Of a stretch of 6,278 nt of DNA, positions 1 to 5,937 are shown one piece after another (the stretch's first letter is position 1; every line of letters starts with the position of its first letter). This DNA comes from Ruminococcaceae bacterium UBA6392 (lineage in GTDB: Bacteria > Bacillota > Clostridia > Oscillospirales > Acutalibacteraceae). The notes under the pieces were generated by a model, which made no database searches, had not been told where the DNA came from, and was given only the letters and a program-made list of their open reading frames with translations. Location of the stretch: the NCBI GenBank assembly GCA_002438685.1, contig DJQG01000008.1:1-6278 (forward strand), read 5' to 3'. Position numbers and translations under genes: made by a program.

Positions 1-838
1 TTATTGCGATAATAAATATATACCCGCTCTTGTACACGCCGATGACTTTCAGCACGCTCAGACCTACCGACATTTCGGCGAAGGTTACAAGCATTATCAG
101 CGCATAGGACTTGACGAGCTTGCCCATGGACGAGAACACGATTTGTTTAGTTTTCGAGAGCGTTCTGCGCTTCTGCGGGGTCAGCTGATTCTTGATGAAG
201 CCGACTATTCCGTCATATCCGGCGGTCATGAAGCAGGCGGCGATAATAAACAGGAGCACGCCGACCAAAATACTCGGTATCTGCTTCGCGGTTGACCAAA
301 CGCCGCTGAGCGGAGTTTTGAGGACGGACAAAAGATTGATATTTGAGTTCTGCTCGCCGCCCTGCGCACGCTGAGCCGCACGCTCTTCTGATGAGAGCAG
401 GAGCTTGTCCGAAAATGATTTTATCGCATCCTCGGCCGAACTCCGTAGCCCGTCCGGCAGACGCTCGGTGAAGCGATAGAGCGAAGCCTCCCAGCCTTTT
501 ACATAATCGGGCAGCTTTTTGAGCCACTCGGTAAGCGTTGAGGCAAGTCCCTTGACCTCGGACACGACCCTCGCGCCGGTCAGGGCGAATATTGTTATCA
601 GCAGCGCGATTATCAGCAGCACCGCGATAACCGAGACAATGCCCTTTTTGATATGAGTTTTCTTCGAGAGGAAATTGGTCGGACGCTGGAGCGCGGCGGC
701 AACCAAAAATGCGAACACGAACGGAGCGACTGTCCAGAACGCATATTTCATGAACAAATAAAACGCGCCGAACACGAACGCGATATATGCGACGTTGATA
801 AGTACCGCTCTTCTCTTTTCCACAGTGGCAGGGGACAT
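1..838 (-). CDS. AI-2E family / YtvI-like membrane permease (partial, C-terminus beyond window)
   Basis: The reverse strand reads open without a stop from an ATG at 838 to the window edge: 279 codons plus one base, with the C-terminus missing. The start is supported by AGAGGTG (844-850) five bases upstream. The translation begins MSPATVEKRRAVLINVAYIA. Hydrophobic segments lie at about residues 12-30, 35-50, 66-86, 188-206 and 246-268, with another starting near 272. A charged, probably extracytoplasmic region (about 90-185) separates the third and fourth. This layout, with an APFVFAFLVAAALQRP-like second segment and an amphipathic GKLVKSYALIML stretch (239-250), fits the AI-2E transporter family (PF01594), particularly the Firmicutes YtvI-type proteins. 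Those are usually about 350-380 residues, so roughly a quarter is missing. Members are inner-membrane permeases or ion exchangers; the substrate cannot be read from the sequence. YtvI homologues are named for a sporulation link in Bacillus, which is not shown here. It is divergent from hom. Confidence 0.85.
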   Translation of the reverse strand, partial: MSPATVEKRRAVLINVAYIAFVFGAFYLFMKYAFWTVAPFVFAFLVAAALQRPTNFLSKKTHIKKGIVSVIAVLLIIALLITIFALTGARVVSEVKGLASTLTEWLKKLPDYVKGWEASLYRFTERLPDGLRSSAEDAIKSFSDKLLLSSEERAAQRAQGGEQNSNINLLSVLKTPLSGVWSTAKQIPSILVGVLLFIIAACFMTAGYDGIVGFIKNQLTPQKRRTLSKTKQIVFSSMGKLVKSYALIMLVTFAEMSVGLSVLKVIGVYKSGYIFIIAI

Positions 839-843
839 TTCTG

Positions 844-850
844 CACCTCT
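844..850 (-). promoter_or_regulatory. Ribosome binding site of the AI-2E-like permease
   Basis: On the minus strand this reads AGAGGTG, five bases before the ATG at 838. It decides the start codon of the permease, because no other in-frame start with a comparable site was seen upstream. Confidence 0.7.
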
Positions 851-908
851 TCTTTCAACCGTTTTTCTTCCTGCGTCCAATGACAAAACAGCATAATATA
901 CTATATAT

Positions 909-945
909 ATTATACTATTTTATCTTAAAACTCAATGAGTTTGAA
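909..945 (-). promoter_or_regulatory. Candidate promoter for the AI-2E-like permease
   Basis: On the minus strand a -35-like TTCAAA (940-945) is followed after 17 bases by a -10-like TAAAAT (917-922). A perfect TATAAT also lies at 909-914, but its nearest -35-like box (TTGAGT, 930-935) gives only a 15-base spacer. Either would leave a leader of roughly 65 bases before the ribosome site. The region is very AT-rich, so chance matches are likely. Confidence 0.4.
925..945. repeat. 21-bp imperfect palindrome, possible operator
   Basis: AAACTCA (928-934) and TGAGTTT (936-942) are exact inverted copies around a single central A at 935. Beyond one mismatch (A927/G943), two more base pairs extend the symmetry to 925-945, giving nine of ten paired positions. 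It lies in the 210-bp divergent gap between the permease and hom and overlaps the candidate permease -35 box and spacer. That position suits a dimeric repressor site, but no regulator gene is present in the window. Confidence 0.35.
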
Positions 946-1005
946 AAATACTTCATAAAAATGTAAGAAAGTTTTCCTTTTGGTCTTTATCGCCGGGGCT
1001 GTTTG

Positions 1006-1014
1006 TGATAAAAT
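1006..1014 (+). promoter_or_regulatory. Candidate extended -10 promoter element for hom
   Basis: The bases TGATAAAAT match an extended -10 (TGn plus TAAAAT, five of six to consensus). The -35 at a 17-base spacing is poor (TTTATC, 986-991), as is common for extended -10 promoters. Transcription would start near 1021 and leave a leader of about 28 bases, too short for a T-box or other amino-acid riboswitch. Confidence 0.4.
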
Positions 1015-1033
1015 AATAAAAATCAATGACAGT

Positions 1034-1039
1034 GGGGAG
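1034..1039 (+). promoter_or_regulatory. Ribosome binding site of hom
   Basis: GGGGAG lies nine bases before the ATG at 1049. It selects that start over the in-frame TTG at 980, which has no comparable site and would place the candidate promoter inside the coding region. Confidence 0.7.
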
Positions 1040-1048
1040 ACAGTTATC

Positions 1049-2290
1049 ATGTATATAGCGATAATGGGCTACGGCGTTGTCGGAAGCGGCGTCGCCGAAG
1101 TCATCAACAAAAATCATGACAGCATCGTGCGCAAGAGCACGCAGTCGGAGCTTGAGATAAAATATATCCTCGACCGCAAGGATTTTCCGGGCGACCCGAA
1201 CGAGAAGCTTTTTATAAAAGATTTTAATATTATTCTCAACGACCCCGAGGTAAAGGTCGTTGTCGAGACGATGGGCGGACTGCATCCCGCGTATGAGTTC
1301 GTCTCCGCATGCCTCAAGGCGGGCAAGAGCGTTGTGACCTCGAACAAAGAGCTTGTCGCGGCGAAGGGCTGCGAGCTGCTCGGATACGCCGCGGAGCACA
1401 ATGTGAACTTCCTCTTTGAAGCGTCGGTCGGCGGCGGAATACCGATAATCAGACCGATAAGCCAGTGCCTCGCCGCAAATGAGATAAACGAATTTGCGGG
1501 CATTCTCAACGGCACGACTAACTTCATTCTCACCCGCATGATAAACGACGGCATGGCGTTTGAAGATGCGCTCAAGCTCGCGCAGGACAACGGCTATGCC
1601 GAGCGTGACCCCTCGGCGGACATTCTCGGCTTCGATGCCTGCCGCAAGGTATGCATCCTCGCGTCCCTGTGCTTCGGCAAGCATGTCTATCCCGACCAGG
1701 TTCACACCGAGGGCATAACCGAGATAACACTCGAAGATGTCGAATACGCCAAGGACTGGGGCGGAGTCATAAAGCTCCTCGGCAGAGCGCGCAAGAGCGA
1801 GGACGGCAAGCACATCTATGCGATAGTCAGCCCCGCATTCGTTGATCATCATAGCCAGCTCGCGAGCGTTGACGATGTTTTCAACGCGATTCTCGTGCGC
1901 GGCGACGCGATAGGCGACGTCGTATTCTACGGCAGAGGCGCGGGCAAGCTGCCCACCGCGAGCGCGGTCGTCGGCGATGTTATCGACTGCGCACGCCACG
2001 AGAACAAGCAGAAGTTCTTTGGCTGGGCGGACAGCGAAGAGGGCTATGTCTCCGACTATCTTGACATGCCCACGGCGCTCTATGTCAGGGCGTGCGCTCA
2101 GCAGAAGCAGCAGGTCATCTCCTCGGCGGAGAAGACTTTCGGTGAGATAAAGCTCCTCAAGCGCGCCGGCGCGCCCGAGGACGAGTTCGCCTTTGTCACC
2201 CCCGTCGCCTCGGAGCGCGAGCTGCGCACGAAGCTCGAAACTCTTCTCGGCGCAGAGATCATCTCGACGATAAGAGTTACGGATTATTGA
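1049..2290 (+). CDS. hom: Homoserine dehydrogenase
   Basis: This 413-residue cytoplasmic enzyme reduces aspartate semialdehyde to homoserine with NAD(P)H, the branch step toward threonine and methionine. An N-terminal Rossmann loop reads GYGVVGSG (residues 7-14). VVTSNKELVA (95-104) carries the conserved NK pair. Catalytic-domain motifs are EASVGGGIPII (124-134), NGTTNFI (154-160) and DPSADILGFDACRK (187-200); D196 and K200 match the family's catalytic Asp and Lys. GRGAGKLPTASAVVGD (295-310) is the conserved return to the nucleotide domain. Residues from about 341 have the strand-helix-strand-strand-helix-strand order of an ACT domain, but the usual D-x-x-G-V ligand loop is replaced by AQQKQQV. 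The ATG at 1049 is preferred because of its ribosome site and because the Rossmann strand starts at residue 2. No thrB, thrC or aspartokinase gene adjoins it; an intrinsic terminator follows 15 bases after the stop, so it is probably monocistronic. Confidence 0.96.
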   Translation: MYIAIMGYGVVGSGVAEVINKNHDSIVRKSTQSELEIKYILDRKDFPGDPNEKLFIKDFNIILNDPEVKVVVETMGGLHPAYEFVSACLKAGKSVVTSNKELVAAKGCELLGYAAEHNVNFLFEASVGGGIPIIRPISQCLAANEINEFAGILNGTTNFILTRMINDGMAFEDALKLAQDNGYAERDPSADILGFDACRKVCILASLCFGKHVYPDQVHTEGITEITLEDVEYAKDWGGVIKLLGRARKSEDGKHIYAIVSPAFVDHHSQLASVDDVFNAILVRGDAIGDVVFYGRGAGKLPTASAVVGDVIDCARHENKQKFFGWADSEEGYVSDYLDMPTALYVRACAQQKQQVISSAEKTFGEIKLLKRAGAPEDEFAFVTPVASERELRTKLETLLGAEIISTIRVTDY

Positions 2291-2305
2291 TAGTCTTTCA
2301 AGAGG

Positions 2306-2329
2306 GACTGCCTTTTGGCAGTCTTTTTT
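2306..2329 (+). terminator. Intrinsic terminator of hom
   Basis: GACTGCC (2306-2312) and GGCAGTC (2317-2323) form a perfect 7-bp stem with a TTTT loop, followed directly by six T residues. The hairpin starts 15 bases after the hom stop codon. Weaker A-U and G-U pairs can extend the stem below. Confidence 0.93.
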
Positions 2330-2440
2330 AATTTTACGGGATTGATTGCGGGGTATAAGGCATTACTTTATAAAAGTGTTAATCTGACATTGAGTATGTA
2401 TTTCCAAATCAGCGCAAAAATCAGCCTGCGCTGTGCCTCG

Positions 2441-2492
2441 ATCCCTCAGTCTCGGCTTCGCCGAGCCGGCTCCATTTACACAAGGGAGCCGG
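2441..2492. repeat. Small palindromic interspersed repeat with two adjacent hairpins
   Basis: After a short ATCCCTCAGT lead-in, CTCGGC (2451-2456) pairs with GCCGAG (2460-2465) around a three-base loop. Immediately next, CCGGCTCC (2466-2473) pairs with GGAGCCGG (2485-2492). In that second arm, A2474 faces G2484 and two more A-T pairs close a TACAC loop. From memory, this order (CCCTCAGT, variable hairpin, then a GCTCC...GGGAGC hairpin with a TTTACACAA loop) recurs between genes in many Oscillospirales genomes. The A at 2474 looks like a mutation of a usual C, since C would pair with G2484. There is no transposase or coding capacity. Neither hairpin is followed by a clean T tract, so a terminator role is not favoured. 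Confidence 0.7.
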
Positions 2493-2673
2493 AACAAATT
2501 TTCGTATTGTGATTAAAGTCAAATTTGCAATAAGCCTTGCAGAATTGATTCCGACTCCGCTGTTTCCCCACAAAATCACGCTGTATGCTGCGCAGCAGGA
2601 AAAATATTTGTCTTTACCTGTCTTTTTAAAAAGAATTATTCCTAATTTGAAATCAAACCCGCCCGATCTGCGA

Positions 2674-2679
2674 TATAAT
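2674..2679 (+). promoter_or_regulatory. Candidate -10 box for the uracil-DNA glycosylase gene
   Basis: A perfect TATAAT lies 34 bases before the start codon at 2714. The best -35-like match, TTGAAA (2647-2652), sits 21 bases away, which is longer than a normal spacer. The promoter is plausible because a terminator and repeat separate this gene from hom. Confidence 0.4.
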
Positions 2680-2701
2680 TACAAAATAACCCACATGAAA
2701 C

Positions 2702-2706
2702 GGAGG
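2702..2706 (+). promoter_or_regulatory. Ribosome binding site deciding the glycosylase start
   Basis: GGAGG ends seven bases before the ATG at 2714. The in-frame TTG at 2708 is only one base from this site and cannot use it, so the ATG is the start. Confidence 0.8.
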
Positions 2707-2713
2707 CTTGCCC

Positions 2714-3283
2714 ATGGCTACCTGGGAAGAGCTCAGGCAGGAGTGCCTGAACTGCCGCAAATGCGGTCTGTGCCAGACGCGCACGAATGTTGTTTTCGGC
2801 GTCGGAAAAGAGGACGCGGAGGTCATGTTCATCGGCGAAGGACCCGGTCAGCAGGAGGATCTCAAAGGCGAGCCGTTTGTCGGGCGCAGCGGTCAGCTGC
2901 TCGACAAGTTAATGGCGACCGTTGACCTGTTCAGGGATAAGAATATCTATATCGCGAACACCGTCAAGTGCCGCCCGCCGCAGAACCGCGATCCCCTGCC
3001 CGAGGAGCAGGAGGCGTGCTCCGCATGGCTCGACAGCCAGATAGCCCTGATGCGCCCGAAGATAATCGTCTGCGTCGGCAGGATATCCGCCCAGAGATAT
3101 ATCTCGAAGGATTTTCGCGTCACAAAGGAGCACGGGCTCTTCTATGACCGCAACGGTATACTCTATATGGGCACTTTCCATCCGGCAGCGCTGCTTCGCA
3201 ATCCCAACCAGAAGCCCGCGGCATTCGAGGATTTTATCGCCCTGCGCGACAAGATAAACGAGATCTGCGACCACACCTACTGA
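2714..3283 (+). CDS. Family 4 uracil-DNA glycosylase (Fe-S cluster type)
   Basis: The 189-residue product matches the full length of family 4 uracil-DNA glycosylases, which excise uracil from DNA after cytosine deamination or dUMP incorporation and so start base excision repair. The four cysteines expected to bind the [4Fe-4S] cluster are C14 and C17 (in NCRKC), C86 (in VKCRPPQNR) and C102 (in EEQEAC). Motif A is GEGPGQQED (41-49), followed by the conserved GEPFVGRSGQLL (52-63). Motif B is the uracil-pocket HPA in FHPAALLRNP (155-164). Every hallmark is present, so it should be active. C11 and C20 are extra nearby cysteines. It follows hom after a terminator and a repeat, so it is not in that operon. 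The next gene begins 73 bases after its stop, with only a weak hairpin between, so cotranscription is possible. The family is sometimes mislabelled a phage DNA polymerase-like protein; nothing phage-like is nearby. Confidence 0.95.
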   Translation: MATWEELRQECLNCRKCGLCQTRTNVVFGVGKEDAEVMFIGEGPGQQEDLKGEPFVGRSGQLLDKLMATVDLFRDKNIYIANTVKCRPPQNRDPLPEEQEACSAWLDSQIALMRPKIIVCVGRISAQRYISKDFRVTKEHGLFYDRNGILYMGTFHPAALLRNPNQKPAAFEDFIALRDKINEICDHTY

Positions 3284-3318
3284 GCCAATCGCCGCTTGAG
3301 CGGTTGAAATATACTTAA

Positions 3319-3337
3319 CGGCACGAGCCGAATTTTT
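3319..3337 (+). terminator. Weak terminator-like hairpin between the glycosylase and acyl-CoA synthetase genes
   Basis: CGGC (3319-3322) and GCCG (3327-3330) form a 4-bp GC stem with an ACGA loop, followed by AA and five T residues. The stem is short and the T tract is offset by two bases, so termination would be inefficient at best. A separate hairpin, CCGC/GCGG (3292-3295 and 3300-3303), lies just upstream. A TATACT (3310-3315) resembles a -10 box but has no good -35 partner. Confidence 0.25.
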
Positions 3338-3341
3338 GAAG

Positions 3342-3347
3342 AAAGGA
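3342..3347 (+). promoter_or_regulatory. Ribosome binding site of the acyl-CoA synthetase
   Basis: AAAGGA lies nine bases before the ATG at 3357 and sets that start. An in-frame TTG at 3336 lies upstream of the site and is excluded. The surrounding GAAAGGATC block recurs before the next gene at 5039-5047. Confidence 0.75.
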
Positions 3348-3356
3348 TCGATTTCA

Positions 3357-5027
3357 ATGCAGCAGAAGTTTCTCGAAAAGACTCTGGGGCAGCGGATCGC
3401 CGATATGGCGGCAAAGTACCCGGACGACAACATGATCGACTACACTGACAGGGACTACTCCAGAACATGGAAAGAGTTCAACGACGAGTGTGAGACGATA
3501 GCCAGAGGCTTCATGGCACTAGGCCTTAAAAAGGGTTCACACATCTCCATCTGGGGCACGAACGTGCCCGCATGGCTGCTAACCTTTTTCGGCAGTGCAA
3601 AAATGGGCGGTATTCTCGTCACCGTCAACACAAGCTATAAAGTTTTCGAGCTCGATTATCAGCTCAAGCAGTCCGACTCCGAGGCTATTGTCCTCATTGA
3701 CGGCTACAAGGGCACGAGCTATATTGATATAATAAACGAGCTTTGCCCCGAGCTCGAATCCTGCGAGCCCGGCAAGCTCAAGAGCCGCAGGCTGCCTCTT
3801 TTAAAGAGCGTTATCTACGCGGGCGAGGGCGAGTGCCCGGCGGGCATGGTCGACTGGAAGGATCTCTATACTCTCGCCGAGCAGACTCCGGTCGAGGAGT
3901 TCGAGGCGGTGCGCGACTCGTGCGACTGCCACGAGGTTGTCAATATCCAGTACACCTCCGGCACGACGGGATTCCCCAAGGGCGTTATGCTCACCCACTA
4001 TAACATTCTCAACAACGGTCAGACGATAGGCGACGGCATGAAGTTCACCCACGAGGACAGACTGTGCATCACCGTTCCGTTCTTCCACTGCTTCGGCATG
4101 GTGCTCGCGCTCATGTCCTGCATCTCCCACGGAACTCCGTTTGTGCCAATTGATATGTTCAATGCGAAGAAGGTCATGGACGCGCTCGTGACGAAGCACT
4201 GCACCGCAGTCCACGGCGTACCGACGATGTTCATCGCTATGCTCGAGCACCCGGACTTCGACAAATATGATTTCTCTCATATGCGCACGGGCATCATGGC
4301 AGGTTCGCCCTGCCCGATAAAGACGATGTACGATGTCAGCGAGAAGATGAACATGCGCGATATCGTCATCGTTTTCGGTCAGACCGAGGCGGCGCCCGGC
4401 TGCACGATGACAACGACGGAGGATTCCCTCGAGACGCGCTGCGCAACGGTCGGCAAGGCGTTCCCGGGGGTCGAGTGCAAGATAGTTGACCCGAACACGG
4501 GCGAGACTCTGCCCGCGGGTCAGATAGGCGAATTCTGCGCGCGCGGCTACAACATAATGAAAGGCTACTACAAGATGCCCGAAGCCACCGCACAGGCTAT
4601 AGACAAGGACGGCTGGCTCCACTTCGGCGACCTCGCGGTCTGCGACGAGAACGGCTACTACAAAGTCACGGGCAGGCTCAAGGATATGATAATCCGCGGC
4701 GGCGAGAATATATATCCCAAGGAGCTCGAAGAGTGCCTCTATCACAACGAGCGCGTCAAGGATGTTCAGGTCATCGGCGTGCCGAGCAAGAAATACGGCG
4801 AAGAGGTCTGCGCCTGCGTCATCCTCAAAGAGGGCGAGGATATGACCGAAGAGGAGATAAAGGCATATTACAAAGAAAACGTCGCGTTCTTCAAGATACC
4901 GAAATATGTCTGGATAATGGACGAATTCCCGATGACCGCGAGCGGAAAAATCCAGAAATTCGTTCTGCGCGACATGGCGGTCGAAAAATATTCGCTTCAG
5001 AGCGACGACTCAATAGAAACTGCGTAA
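3357..5027 (+). CDS. AMP-forming acyl-CoA synthetase (AMP-binding ligase)
   Basis: This 556-residue protein belongs to the adenylate-forming superfamily. It activates a carboxylic acid as an acyl-AMP with ATP, then passes it to CoA; a cytoplasmic location is expected, as no signal or membrane segment is seen. The P-loop-like motif is YTSGTTGFPKGV (199-210). The A5 motif is FGQTEAAP (340-347), and HFGDLA (422-427) holds the ribose-binding Asp. The hinge region is GRLKDMIIRGGENIYPKELE (439-458), and the C-terminal catalytic lysine is K531 in MTASGKIQKF (526-535). All key residues are intact. PFFHCFGM (241-248) and the overall layout most resemble medium- or long-chain acyl-CoA synthetases of the YngI/ACSF2 type. 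A fatty or branched acid is therefore a better guess than acetate or an amino acid, but the substrate cannot be fixed from sequence. There is no fused carrier domain, arguing against a peptide synthetase role. The TIM-barrel gene follows after 27 bases, probably in the same transcript. Confidence 0.93.
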   Translation: MQQKFLEKTLGQRIADMAAKYPDDNMIDYTDRDYSRTWKEFNDECETIARGFMALGLKKGSHISIWGTNVPAWLLTFFGSAKMGGILVTVNTSYKVFELDYQLKQSDSEAIVLIDGYKGTSYIDIINELCPELESCEPGKLKSRRLPLLKSVIYAGEGECPAGMVDWKDLYTLAEQTPVEEFEAVRDSCDCHEVVNIQYTSGTTGFPKGVMLTHYNILNNGQTIGDGMKFTHEDRLCITVPFFHCFGMVLALMSCISHGTPFVPIDMFNAKKVMDALVTKHCTAVHGVPTMFIAMLEHPDFDKYDFSHMRTGIMAGSPCPIKTMYDVSEKMNMRDIVIVFGQTEAAPGCTMTTTEDSLETRCATVGKAFPGVECKIVDPNTGETLPAGQIGEFCARGYNIMKGYYKMPEATAQAIDKDGWLHFGDLAVCDENGYYKVTGRLKDMIIRGGENIYPKELEECLYHNERVKDVQVIGVPSKKYGEEVCACVILKEGEDMTEEEIKAYYKENVAFFKIPKYVWIMDEFPMTASGKIQKFVLRDMAVEKYSLQSDDSIETA

Positions 5028-5040
5028 AAGAATATTACGA

Positions 5041-5045
5041 AAGGA
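5041..5045 (+). promoter_or_regulatory. Ribosome binding site of the TIM-barrel gene
   Basis: AAGGA lies nine bases before the ATG at 5055. Its context, GAAAGGATC, is identical to that before the preceding ligase gene and sits at the same distance from the start codon. Confidence 0.75.
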
Positions 5046-5054
5046 TCTGTTACG

Positions 5055-5858
5055 ATGAAACTATCATTTTCAACCCTCGGCTGTCCGCGCTGGACGCTCA
5101 AAGAGGTCGTTGCAACGGCTAAGGATCTCGGCTTCGGCGGCGTGGAGATAAGAGGCATAGGCGACAAGATAAACGCTCTGGAAATTCCGGAGTTTTCGGA
5201 TGTCAACATCGAGCACACAAAGGCAAAAATCGCCGAGACGGGGCTCATTATCCCCTCGCTGACCTCGGGCGCTACACTCGCCGTGCGCGACATGGCGCAG
5301 GACTCGTTCTTTGAAGCGTGCAACTATATCGACCTCGCGCAGAAGCTCGGAGTGAAATATGTCCGCGTCATGGGAACCGGCGAGCCGCACATCACCGTCG
5401 GCGATTTCACGCTAGGCGCGGGACTCTACCGCCAGCTGTGCGAATACGGCGCAAAGAGGGGCGTAACTCCGCTTATCGAGACCAACGGCGACCTCTCAAG
5501 CTCAAAGGCTATGCTCGCTTTCCTCGACAAAGCCGGCAGCGACAACTGCGGCGTGCTCTGGGATGTCCACCACACGGTGCGCTTCGGCAGCGAGAGTCCT
5601 GTAGAGACCTTTGCGGCTCTCGGCACCTATGTCAGGCATGTTCATCTGAAGGACTCCGTCATGCGCGGCTCGAGAGTCGAATACCGCATGATGGGCTACG
5701 GCGACGTGCCCGTTGCGGACGCGGTAACGCTGCTCGACAGAGCCGGTTACGACGGCTTCTTCTCACTCGAATGGGTCAAGCGCTGGAACCCCGACCTTCA
5801 GGAGCCCGGCATCGTCTTCGCCCACTATAAAAACTACATGGACTCGCTTCCGGAATAA
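5055..5858 (+). CDS. Sugar phosphate isomerase/epimerase-like TIM-barrel protein
   Basis: The 267-residue product matches the xylose isomerase-like TIM-barrel family (PF01261), which includes sugar and inositol isomerases, epimerases and AP endonuclease-type metalloenzymes. It opens with the typical first strand MKLSFSTLGCPRWTLKEVV and a second, GFGGVEIRG (26-34). Likely metal ligands are E142 (LIETNGD), D170 and H173 (LWDVHH), H195 or H197 (HVHLKD, 195-200) and E239 (FSLEW), in the order expected for the Glu-Asp-His-Glu site. The length is normal and no signal peptide is seen, so it should be cytoplasmic. It starts 27 bases after the acyl-CoA synthetase and is followed by a strong terminator, so the two almost certainly share a transcript. 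An endonuclease IV role is unlikely, since that family has more metal-binding histidines than are visible here. The substrate is unknown; inosose or ketose epimerisation is a reasonable but unproven guess. Confidence 0.9.
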   Translation: MKLSFSTLGCPRWTLKEVVATAKDLGFGGVEIRGIGDKINALEIPEFSDVNIEHTKAKIAETGLIIPSLTSGATLAVRDMAQDSFFEACNYIDLAQKLGVKYVRVMGTGEPHITVGDFTLGAGLYRQLCEYGAKRGVTPLIETNGDLSSSKAMLAFLDKAGSDNCGVLWDVHHTVRFGSESPVETFAALGTYVRHVHLKDSVMRGSRVEYRMMGYGDVPVADAVTLLDRAGYDGFFSLEWVKRWNPDLQEPGIVFAHYKNYMDSLPE

Positions 5859-5900
5859 ATTCAACGGGACTGCGGATAGCCGTCACTCATAAAAACAGTT

Positions 5901-5937
5901 AAACCGACCTATATTTCTCATAGGTCGGTTTTTGTTA
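5901..5937 (+). terminator. Intrinsic terminator after the TIM-barrel gene
   Basis: ACCGACCTAT (5903-5912) pairs perfectly with ATAGGTCGGT (5920-5929) around a seven-base loop, and two A-T pairs extend the base. Five T residues (5929-5933), then G and TT, follow. It lies about 43 bases after the stop codon and ends the probable ligase/TIM-barrel transcript. The A-rich sequence before the stem gives a weaker T tract on the other strand, so it may also act in reverse. Confidence 0.93.

Larger units (their letters stand above)
2331..2713. other. Noncoding gap between hom and the uracil-DNA glycosylase gene
   Basis: These 383 bases hold no convincing gene. Open frames here start with non-ATG codons, lack ribosome sites and show no family resemblance. 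The only organised elements seen are the double-hairpin repeat near 2441-2492, an inverted pair AGCGCA/TGCGCT (2411-2416 and 2427-2432) just upstream of it, and a -10-like TATAAT at 2674-2679. The base composition is much more AT-rich than in the flanking genes. Confidence 0.7.

Noticed and set aside
192..883. Short open frames on both strands within the permease region
   Set aside because: They are shadows of the minus-strand permease, which reads open for 279 codons with consistent membrane segments.
980..1048. A 23-residue N-terminal extension of hom from a TTG
   Set aside because: It has no ribosome site, overlaps the candidate promoter, and the Rossmann strand begins directly at the downstream ATG, which has a good site.
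953..1999. A 348-codon open frame on the minus strand opposite hom
   Set aside because: It lies fully antisense to an unmistakable homoserine dehydrogenase, has no recognisable domain, and is explained by the GC-rich codon bias of hom, which removes stops from the opposite frame.
2315..2512. A 65-codon frame beginning inside the hom terminator
   Set aside because: It begins within the terminator hairpin, crosses the palindromic repeat and has no ribosome site.
2509..2925. A 138-codon plus-strand frame running from the repeat gap into the glycosylase gene
   Set aside because: It starts with GTG without a ribosome site, overlaps the glycosylase out of frame, and shows no family resemblance in its upstream part.
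3801..4745. A 314-codon open frame on the minus strand opposite the acyl-CoA synthetase
   Set aside because: It is antisense to a complete ligase with all motifs, its composition is unlike a real protein (Ala, Arg, His, Val and Glu repeats), and it has the same codon-bias explanation.
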